In this document: piece by piece, positions 7,860 through 13,156 of the stretch | How positions within the stretch are numbered: the stretch's first letter is position 1 | How the letters are laid out: the number at the start of each line of letters is the position of its first letter | NCBI GenBank assembly: GCA_023391285.1 | Contig: JAEWBF010000024.1 | Span: forward strand, 1-20,331 | Direction of reading: 5' to 3' | Length of the DNA: 20,331 nt | Source: Verrucomicrobiota bacterium | GTDB taxonomy: Bacteria > Verrucomicrobiota > Verrucomicrobiia > Opitutales > Opitutaceae | Notes under the pieces: model-generated | The model's input: only the letters and a program-made list of their open reading frames with translations | Database searches by the model: none | What the model was told of the DNA's origin: nothing | Program-made: the position numbers and the translations under genes

Positions 7860-7927
7860 CCCGCTAATCACGCCAAACCGCGCGAAAAAACCAACCAATC
7901 ATTCGCGTTCTTCGCGTGTTTAGCGGG
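7860..7927. repeat. AGCGGG-type imperfect inverted repeat
   Basis: Outer arms CCCGCTAATCACGC (7860-7873) and GCGTGTTTAGCGGG (7914-7927) pair with one mismatch; inside, GCGCGAA (near 7880-7886) faces TTCGCGT units (7902-7917). It fills the gap between hemD and the DegT-family gene, ends 3 bp before the hemD stop codon and begins 5 bp from the aminotransferase start. Its sequence is unlike the CACAGAG and GTAG families. Confidence 0.75.
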
Positions 7928-7930
7928 AGG

Positions 7931-8719
7931 TCAGCTTAACTTCTTCACCACGGCCGCAACCAAACTGTCCAAACTCGGCTCCTTCGCCGCAAAATCCACC
8001 GGTATCCCCGCCGCCTTCATCGTCTCGCTCGTCTGCTGCCCGATGCTTCCCGCCAACGGCCGCTTCGCACCCGGTTCGAGTTTCAACGCCGCCGCCTGAT
8101 CCACGAACGACTGCGCCGCCGACGAGCTCGCGAACAAGATCGCGTCCGCGCCTTTCGCCCGAAAATCCGCCGCGCCCGCATCGCCGCTCAAATCGGTTTT
8201 CTCCGTTTGATAAACCTGCAGCTGATCCACGATCGCCCGCGCGCCTTCCAGCTTCGTGACCAGTGTATCACGATTCAAATTACCCGTGATCACGATGACC
8301 TTCGCATTATCGAGGCTGTCGGTCGCGATCAATTCGTCCGCCAACGCTTCGGCCGTGGCGATCTTCGGCATGCACTCCACCTTGAGATGCAACTCGCGAA
8401 TCAGCTTCGCCGTTCCTTCCCCAACGCACGCAATCCGCAGCAGTCCGAGCGACCGGATGTCGTCAAAGATGCGCCGGAATTCCTCGAAGAAATAGCGCAC
8501 GCCATTGGCGCTCGTGAACACGATCCAGTCATAGCTGCCGAGCTCCAGCAGCACGTCGGCCAGCGATTCCTTCGAGATGCTTTTCGAAACGCGGATCAGC
8601 GGCAGCTCGATCACTTCGGCGCCCAGCGCGCTCAGTTTTCCCGCGAGCTCCGATGCTTGCTCGCGCGCGCGCGTCACCGCAATGCGGCGACCCGATAGAG
8701 GTGTGGAAGACATTGCCAT
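7931..8719 (-). CDS. hemD: Uroporphyrinogen-III synthase
   Basis: Closes and inverts ring D of hydroxymethylbilane to give uroporphyrinogen III, the branch point to haem and cobalamin/sirohaem. The 262-residue protein fits HemD in length and two-domain pattern: GRRIAVTRAREQA at the start (10-22), IELPLIRV (37-44), YDWIVFTSANGVRYF (63-77) as the best family hallmark, VITGNLNRDTL in the second domain, and a late ADAILFASSSAAQSF segment. HemD is poorly conserved, and the identification leans also on its position after hemC. ATG codons at 8719 and 8713 are both possible. The 33-bp gap from hemC holds a GTAG palindrome. Confidence 0.9.
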   Translation of the reverse strand: MAMSSTPLSGRRIAVTRAREQASELAGKLSALGAEVIELPLIRVSKSISKESLADVLLELGSYDWIVFTSANGVRYFFEEFRRIFDDIRSLGLLRIACVGEGTAKLIRELHLKVECMPKIATAEALADELIATDSLDNAKVIVITGNLNRDTLVTKLEGARAIVDQLQVYQTEKTDLSGDAGAADFRAKGADAILFASSSAAQSFVDQAAALKLEPGAKRPLAGSIGQQTSETMKAAGIPVDFAAKEPSLDSLVAAVVKKLS

Positions 8720-8732
8720 TGCTTAAATCGAT

Positions 8733-8756
8733 GAGCGGAGCTCGATCCGCCGCTAC
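8733..8756 (-). repeat. GTAG palindrome supplying the hemC stop
   Basis: On the minus strand GTAG (8756-8753) is followed by a palindrome with GCGGA (8750-8746) against TCCGC (8739-8735) and a 6-base centre. The TAG of the GTAG is the hemC stop codon, and the element covers most of the hemC-hemD gap. The stem is short, so membership in the REP-like set is less certain than for 870-918 and 11461-11486. Confidence 0.45.
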
Positions 8757-9607
8757 TTCAAACCCAGTTCTTTCAACACGCGCGCCGCGAATCCCGCCGG
8801 TTCGAGAACATCCGCCGGCGCAATCGGAAACTCCCGAAAGCCCACCGCCTCGTGGTAGAGATACAACTTATCCGCCGTCGCGTGCGCTCCAAACGCCGTG
8901 TGGCAACCGACGCCCAGCGCCGCCTGAAACGCCCGCTCGATGTTCACCGCGCCCGCCGTCACCAGATCGAACACCCCCGCAAACTTCGTCGCCTCGTCCG
9001 CGCGACACTGAATCGCGATCGCGCCCTGCCCCACCGCGGGCACCATGTCGTGAAATCCCAACGCGTGAAACTCCACGCCCGGCCAGTTGCCGATCCCGAG
9101 CCGGTTCAAGCCCGCGCTCGCCAGAATCGTCCCATCCGCCACGTGCTGTTCGCCGATCTTCCGCAACCGCGTATCCACGTTGCCCCGGATCTCCGTGAAT
9201 TCGACTTCCGGATACAACTTCGCGATCTGCAGCCGGCGCCGCGGACTCCCCGTCGCAATCGTCTTCGGCTTGGCGACCCCCGCGCGCAGCACCAACACAT
9301 CGCGCGTATCCGCCCGCGGCAAATACCCCGCGATCGCCAGCCCCGCCGGCATGTCGCCCGGCAAATCCTTCGTGCTGTGCACCGCCAGATCCGCCTCTTT
9401 CCGCTCCAGCGCGTGTTCGAGCTCACTCGTGAAAAGCCCTTTGCCGCCTTTCTCCTCCAGCGACCACTCGGTGCGTTGGTCGCCCGTCGTCACGATTTTC
9501 AACAACTCCGTTTCGACGCCGAGCGCCGTCTGCAGATGCGCCGCGACCATCTCGGTCTGACGCAGCGCCAATGGACTCTTGCGGGTGGCTAGGACGATCT
9601 TGGTCAC
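8753..9607 (-). CDS. hemC: Porphobilinogen deaminase (hydroxymethylbilane synthase)
   Basis: Condenses four porphobilinogens into hydroxymethylbilane. With the GTG at 9607 the product has 284 residues and starts MTKIVLATRKSPLALRQ, the conserved HemC N terminus (Arg9, Lys10). Other hallmarks are KGGKGLFTSELE (53-64), HSTKD with catalytic Asp81, GSPRRRLQ (120-127), IRGNVDTRL (140-148), AVGQGA (191-196), and the dipyrromethane-cofactor Cys235 in LGVGCHTAFG. An in-frame TTG at 9655 would add 16 residues encoded by the ilvC terminator hairpin and is disfavoured. The start codon lies one base after the terminator T-tract, and no Shine-Dalgarno is seen. hemD follows after 33 bp. Confidence 0.95.
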   Translation of the reverse strand: MTKIVLATRKSPLALRQTEMVAAHLQTALGVETELLKIVTTGDQRTEWSLEEKGGKGLFTSELEHALERKEADLAVHSTKDLPGDMPAGLAIAGYLPRADTRDVLVLRAGVAKPKTIATGSPRRRLQIAKLYPEVEFTEIRGNVDTRLRKIGEQHVADGTILASAGLNRLGIGNWPGVEFHALGFHDMVPAVGQGAIAIQCRADEATKFAGVFDLVTAGAVNIERAFQAALGVGCHTAFGAHATADKLYLYHEAVGFREFPIAPADVLEPAGFAARVLKELGLK

Positions 9608-9608
9608 G

Positions 9609-9642
9609 AAAATAAAAGGGGCGCAGACTGTGCCTGCGCCCC
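9609..9642 (-). terminator. Intrinsic terminator after ilvC, abutting hemC
   Basis: Minus-strand hairpin with a 9-bp perfect stem (GGGGCGCAG against CTGCGCCCC, 9618-9626 and 9634-9642) and a 7-base loop, followed at once by TTTTATTTT (9617-9609). It begins 26 bp after the ilvC stop codon. Only one base separates the T-tract from the hemC GTG, so it may also control entry into hemC-hemD. Confidence 0.88.
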
Positions 9643-9668
9643 AGGGAATTGGCAATGTCGCGTTCGAC

Positions 9669-10694
9669 TTAGTAAGCCGCCTGCACGCCCTTGATGTGCT
9701 TCTTCGCCATCCAGGGCATCATGCCGCGCAAATACGCACCGGTCTTTTCGATCTGATGCTTTTCGCCGTTCGCGAGCAGCTTCTTGTAGTTCTTCAAGCC
9801 GCCTTTGTATTCCTTCACCCATTCCTTCGTGAACTTGCCGGTCTGAATCTCCTTCAGGATCTTCTTCATCTCGGCCTTCGTCTTCTTGTTCACGACGCGC
9901 GGGCCGCGGGTGATGTCGCCATACTTCGCGGTCTCGGAAATCGAGAAACGCATGCCGGCGATACCGCTCTCATACATGAGATCGCAGATGAGCTTCAGCT
10001 CGTGGAGACACTCGAAATACGCCATCTCCGGCTGATAACCCGCCTCGACGAGCGTCTCGAAACCGGCCTGCACGAGCGCGCTCGCGCCACCGCACAACAC
10101 CGCCTGTTCGCCGAACAAATCCGTTTCGGTCTCTTCCTTGAAGGAGGTCTGCAGCACGCCCGCGCGCGTCGAGCCAATGCCCTTCGCCCACGCCAGCGCC
10201 GCTTGCTTCGCCTTCTTCGAGCTGCCCGGCGCGACGGCGATCAACGCCGGCATGCCCTTGCCCTCGGTGTAGAGGCGGCGAACCATGTGGCCCGGGCCTT
10301 TCGGCGCGACCATGATGCAATCGACACCCTTCGGCAGCTTGATCAACCCGAAGTGAATCGCGAGGCCGTGCGAGAACAGCAGCGTCTTCCCCTTCGAAAG
10401 GTTCGGCGCGATGTCCTGCTCGTAAACATCCGCCTGCTTCATGTCCGGCAAACCGACCATGATCACGTCCGCGCGACGCACCGCTTCCGCCGTGTCGACC
10501 ACCTCGAAACCATGCTGCTCGGCCACGGGCTTCGACTTCGATCCTTCATAGAGGCCGATGAGGACCTTGCAGCCGCTGTCCTTGAGGTTCAGCGCGTGGG
10601 CATGGCCCTGCGAACCATAGCCGAGGACGGCGAGCGTTTTGTTCTGAAACACGCCGAGGTCGGCGTCTTTGTCGGTATAGACTTTAGCGGGCAT
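9669..10694 (-). CDS. ilvC: Ketol-acid reductoisomerase, class I
   Basis: Isomerises and reduces 2-acetolactate (and acetohydroxybutyrate) in valine, leucine and isoleucine synthesis. The 341-residue length is that of the short class I form. Seen: GYGSQGHAHALNLKDSG (25-41), KGPGH (132-136), metal ligands Asp192 and Glu196 in TDLFGEQ, Glu228 and Glu232 in FECLHELKLI, and AKYGD (256-260). The cofactor loop reads GLYEGSKSK (47-55); class I enzymes usually have Arg where Tyr49 stands, while the two phosphate-contacting serines remain, so NADPH use is still likely. It follows ilvN by 73 bp; that leader has repeated TCAACTY words and no Shine-Dalgarno. Confidence 0.96.
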   Translation of the reverse strand: MPAKVYTDKDADLGVFQNKTLAVLGYGSQGHAHALNLKDSGCKVLIGLYEGSKSKPVAEQHGFEVVDTAEAVRRADVIMVGLPDMKQADVYEQDIAPNLSKGKTLLFSHGLAIHFGLIKLPKGVDCIMVAPKGPGHMVRRLYTEGKGMPALIAVAPGSSKKAKQAALAWAKGIGSTRAGVLQTSFKEETETDLFGEQAVLCGGASALVQAGFETLVEAGYQPEMAYFECLHELKLICDLMYESGIAGMRFSISETAKYGDITRGPRVVNKKTKAEMKKILKEIQTGKFTKEWVKEYKGGLKNYKKLLANGEKHQIEKTGAYLRGMMPWMAKKHIKGVQAAY

Positions 10695-10767
10695 GTTGAT
10701 GAAAAAGTTGAGAGTTGAGGGGTCTGAAGTTGAGAGGAATCAGCGAGAGGGAACTGCACTCGAGCGC

Positions 10768-11238
10768 TCAGCGCTTCAGCGCCAACCGCCCCGTCCGCGC
10801 CAATTCGAGAATTCCGAACGGCTCCAACAGGCTGATCAACGCATCGATTTTATCGTCCGTTCCCGTGAGCTCGATAATCAGGTTCTCGTGGGAGAGATTC
10901 ACAATCTTCGCCCGAAAGATGTCCGCGATCTGCACGATCTCCGAACGCGTCTGCGCCGAGGCCCGCACTTTCACCAACACCAGCTCGCGCTCGACCGCCT
11001 GACCTTCCTTGAAGTCGATCACGTCGACAACGTTCACCAGCTTCCGCAGCTGCTTGATACAGAGATCCAGCTGCGTCTCGTCTCCCCTCATCACCGCCGT
11101 GATGCGCGAGAGCGAGGCATCGTGCGTCGGCGCGACGTTGAGCGAATCGATGTTGAAGCCGCGGCCGGAAAACATCCCGGACACGCGCGCCAGCACGCCA
11201 AACTTGTTCTCAACGAGGACGGAAATCGTGTGTCGCAT
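10768..11238 (-). CDS. ilvN: Acetolactate synthase small (regulatory) subunit
   Basis: Regulatory subunit of acetohydroxyacid synthase; it activates the catalytic subunit IlvB and confers valine feedback. The 156-residue protein has an N-terminal ACT domain, MRHTISVLVENKFGVLARVS, with the effector-site Asn11 and Gly14, then GRGFNIDSL with Asn29. The C-terminal ALS-type domain covers about 80-156. The ATG at 11238 is chosen because it places the ACT domain at the terminus; an in-frame upstream extension would run into the tRNA gene. ilvC follows, but ilvB, usually just upstream, is absent from this window. Confidence 0.95.
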   Translation of the reverse strand: MRHTISVLVENKFGVLARVSGMFSGRGFNIDSLNVAPTHDASLSRITAVMRGDETQLDLCIKQLRKLVNVVDVIDFKEGQAVERELVLVKVRASAQTRSEIVQIADIFRAKIVNLSHENLIIELTGTDDKIDALISLLEPFGILELARTGRLALKR

Positions 11239-11274
11239 GAACTTTGAGGTAGTGAAGGAAAATTGGATGGCTTG

Positions 11275-11313
11275 CCAGCCGAAGCTTGCAGCGGCGCTGC
11301 GAGCGAAGGCTGG
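11275..11313. repeat. Long hairpin fused to the tRNA-Val CCA end
   Basis: Outer stem CCAGCC/GGCTGG (11275-11280, 11308-11313), a 4x4 internal loop (GAAG/CGAA), an inner 8-bp stem CTTGCAGC/GCTGCGAG with one G-T pair (11285-11292, 11296-11303) and a GGC loop. On the transcribed minus strand it begins with the CCA of the tRNA itself, so folding would compete for the mature 3' end. There is no T-tract, so it is not a classic terminator. It lies between the tRNA and ilvN. Confidence 0.6.
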
Positions 11314-11387
11314 TGGACGCTGAGGGACTCGAACCCCCGACACCCTCGGTGTAAGCGAGGTGCTCTAACCAACTGAGCTAAGCGTCC
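11311..11387 (-). tRNA. tRNA-Val (anticodon UAC)
   Basis: A complete 77-nt cloverleaf with a 7-bp acceptor stem, GGACGCT (11387-11381) against AGCGTCC (11321-11315), D-arm GCTCAGTTGGTTAGAGC, anticodon stem CCTCG/CGAGG with loop CTTACAC (anticodon TAC at 11353-11351), and T-arm GGGGGTTCGAGTCCCTC. Discriminator A and an encoded CCA (11313-11311) follow. It reads GUA and probably other valine codons. It is co-oriented with ilvN, whose ATG is 72 bp downstream. Confidence 0.96.
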
Positions 11388-11400
11388 GAGCCAAGGGGCG

Positions 11401-11430
11401 ATGAAAGCCCCCGCCAGCCGCGTATGACAA
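11401..11430 (-). promoter_or_regulatory. Possible tRNA-Val promoter
   Basis: On the minus strand TTGTCA (11430-11425) and TTTCAT (11406-11401) are separated by 18 bp, placing transcription start a few bases before the tRNA 5' end at 11387. The -35 is good and the -10 is poor, in a GC-rich setting. Weak evidence. Confidence 0.3.
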
Positions 11431-11460
11431 GGAATTATTCAGCTATGACGTGAGGCCAAG

Positions 11461-11486
11461 GTAGGGCGGATTGTCCTCAATCCGCC
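11461..11486 (+). repeat. REP-like palindrome with GTAG end
   Basis: GTAG (11461-11464) followed by a perfect 8-bp stem GGCGGATT (11465-11472) and AATCCGCC (11479-11486) with a 6-base loop GTCCTC. It lies 11 bp past the asd stop codon. On the asd transcript the hairpin lacks a T-tract. It is the cleanest single unit of the GTAG-type palindromes in this window. Confidence 0.65.
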
Positions 11487-11497
11487 GTTCGAATCCC

Positions 11498-12547
11498 TCA
11501 CACCGCCGCCAACTGCCGCTTCGGTTTGATCCACCCTTCGCGCACCATCAACTCGGCGTTCTGCAGCGCGTTCAACGCCGCCCCTTTCCAGAGGTTGTCG
11601 CCACTGACCCAGAGCGCCAGGCCGTTGTCCAAAGCCGTATCCAAACGAATGCGACCCACCCCGCACTTCACCTTCCGGGTGAAATCCAGCGGCGTCGGAT
11701 AACGCTTGTTCGCCGGATCGTCGACCAGCTCCGCACCTTCGAATTCCGCGATCGCCTTGCGCGCCGCTTCGACGCTCACCGGACGCTCGAACTCGGCATT
11801 CACCGCGATCGAATGCGCCTGCACCACCGGCACGCGCACGCAGGTCGACGAAACCTTCAGATTCGGCAGCCCCATGATCTTGCGGCTTTCCTGCGACATC
11901 TTCGTCTCTTCGCCGGTATAGCCATCGCCGCCGAACGAGTCGACCTGCGGGATCACGTTGAACGCGATCTGATACGGATAAACTTTGTTCTGCAGCGTCC
12001 CGCCTTTCACATACGCGTGAATCTGCGTCTCGAGTTCCTCGACTGCATCGACGCCCGTGCCCGACACCGATTGATACGTCGCCGAGATATAGCGCTTCAA
12101 CCCGAACGCCTTGTGCAAGGGCCACAGCGCCATCAACAGCACCGCCGTCGAGCAGTTCGGATTCGCGATGATGCCGTTGTGATTCTTCAACCCTTCCGGA
12201 TTGATCTCCGGAATCACGAGCGGCACCGACGGATCCATCCGATACGCCGAGCTCTTATCAATCACGACGCAACCCGCCTTCACCGCGTCCGGCGCCAGCG
12301 CCTTCGTGATCGCGCCTTCCGTCGCGAAAAACGCCACATCCACGTCGCCGAACACACCCGGCTTCGCCTCTTCGACCGTATATTTCTTTCCCGCGACCTC
12401 CACCACCTTGCCCACCGACCGCGCCGAGGCGAAGAGCCGCAGCGAAGCCATCGGGAAATTCCGTTCGTGCAAGAGCCGCAGCAGCTCTTGACCCGCGGCG
12501 CCCGGGGCGCCGACGATACCGACCGTGAGGGAAGTCGAATTGCTCAT
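11498..12547 (-). CDS. asd: Aspartate-semialdehyde dehydrogenase
   Basis: Reduces aspartyl phosphate to aspartate semialdehyde, the branch point to lysine/diaminopimelate, threonine and methionine. The 349-residue protein starts MSNSTSLTVGIVGAPGAAGQ (NADP-binding loop), then VVIDKSSAYR (94-103), NPNCSTA with catalytic Cys132, Gln159 in YQSVSGTG, and the catalytic His245 in VQAHSIAVN. Start ATG at 12547 is well supported: a GGAG Shine-Dalgarno sits 5 bp upstream, the only clear one in this window. Its start codon overlaps that of the divergent L,D-transpeptidase gene, so its promoter must lie inside that gene. Diaminopimelate made from its product is the residue that L,D-transpeptidases cross-link. 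Confidence 0.96.
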   Translation of the reverse strand: MSNSTSLTVGIVGAPGAAGQELLRLLHERNFPMASLRLFASARSVGKVVEVAGKKYTVEEAKPGVFGDVDVAFFATEGAITKALAPDAVKAGCVVIDKSSAYRMDPSVPLVIPEINPEGLKNHNGIIANPNCSTAVLLMALWPLHKAFGLKRYISATYQSVSGTGVDAVEELETQIHAYVKGGTLQNKVYPYQIAFNVIPQVDSFGGDGYTGEETKMSQESRKIMGLPNLKVSSTCVRVPVVQAHSIAVNAEFERPVSVEAARKAIAEFEGAELVDDPANKRYPTPLDFTRKVKCGVGRIRLDTALDNGLALWVSGDNLWKGAALNALQNAELMVREGWIKPKRQLAAV

Positions 12548-13079
12548 GGATTCTCCGTTGGAACGGGTCACCCAAACCTGTCTGCGCCTCGGCATCAAGC
12601 CCGCAGACCGGCTTCTCTTCGTCCGCATCGACACAGCCACCCTGCAATTCTTCCGCAAAGGTGTGCTCGTCAAAAGCTACGTCATCTCCACTTCCCTCCG
12701 CCCGCCGTCCAATATCAAGAACTCCCTCGGCACCCCGCGCGGCCTTCACGAAATCGCCGAACGCATCGGCGCCGGCCAGCCACCCGGCATGGTATTCAAA
12801 TCCCGCATACCCACCGGCCGCCACTTCTCCGAGTTCCCCGACGACATCCAACAAACCCAACTCATCACGAGTCGCATCCTCTGGCTGCGCGGCCTCGAAC
12901 CCGGCGTAAACCGCGACGGCGAAGTCGACACCTACAGTCGCTACATCTACCTCCACGGCACCAACCACGAAGAGCGCATCGGCCAGCCCATGAGCGCCGG
13001 CTGCATCGAGCTCCGCAACCTCGACATCATCGAGCTCTACGAAGAAGTCCGCACCGGTGACCACGTGATGATCGTCTAG
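12546..13079 (+). CDS. L,D-transpeptidase (YkuD-domain) family protein
   Basis: A 177-residue protein with the catalytic core of L,D-transpeptidases, which form 3-3 cross-links between diaminopimelate residues of peptidoglycan or attach proteins to it. The signature spans 136-155: LHGTN with His137, SAGCIEL with nucleophile Cys153. Upstream, LLFVRIDTATLQFFRKGVLV and GTPRGLHEIAERIG fit the domain's first strands. Oddly, there is no signal peptide or membrane segment at the N terminus, although the known substrates are periplasmic. Start ATG at 12546 overlaps the asd ATG within CATG; an in-frame GTG at 12525 would lengthen the overlap. Function as a wall enzyme is therefore inferred from the domain only. 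Confidence 0.85.
   Translation: MDSPLERVTQTCLRLGIKPADRLLFVRIDTATLQFFRKGVLVKSYVISTSLRPPSNIKNSLGTPRGLHEIAERIGAGQPPGMVFKSRIPTGRHFSEFPDDIQQTQLITSRILWLRGLEPGVNRDGEVDTYSRYIYLHGTNHEERIGQPMSAGCIELRNLDIIELYEEVRTGDHVMIV
12553..12557 (-). promoter_or_regulatory. asd: Shine-Dalgarno of asd
   Basis: CGGAG on the minus strand ends 5 bp before the asd ATG (12547). It lies within the third and fourth codons of the divergent L,D-transpeptidase gene. It decides the asd start. Confidence 0.75.
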
Positions 13080-13111
13080 GTGGAACCCGACGTCCCCGTC
13101 TGGTTGGGTTG

Positions 13112-13156
13112 GTAGGGCAAGGCGCCCCCGCCGAGCCGCGCTCCGCCCCTGCCTAC
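13112..13156. repeat. Degenerate GTAG...CTAC repeat pair
   Basis: Starts with GTAGGGCAAGGCG and GCCGAGC (13112-13136), matching the element at 1-24 read from its own GTAG end, and ends with CCTAC (13152-13156), a GTAG end on the opposite strand. It therefore looks like a decayed inverted pair. It fills the gap between two convergent genes; the minus-strand TAG at 13155-13153 is the stop codon of the erythromycin-esterase-family gene. Confidence 0.5.

Noticed and set aside
9608..9655. N-terminal extension of hemC from a TTG
   Set aside because: The 16 extra residues are encoded by an intrinsic terminator hairpin, and HemC normally begins at the ATRKSPLA segment.
10695..10767. Possible leader peptide or attenuator before ilvC
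   Set aside because: No Val/Leu/Ile-rich small frame and no alternative hairpins; only repeated TCAACTY words.
11239..11343. N-terminal extension of ilvN by 35 codons
   Set aside because: It would be translated from the tRNA-Val gene; the ACT domain begins exactly at the ATG at 11238.
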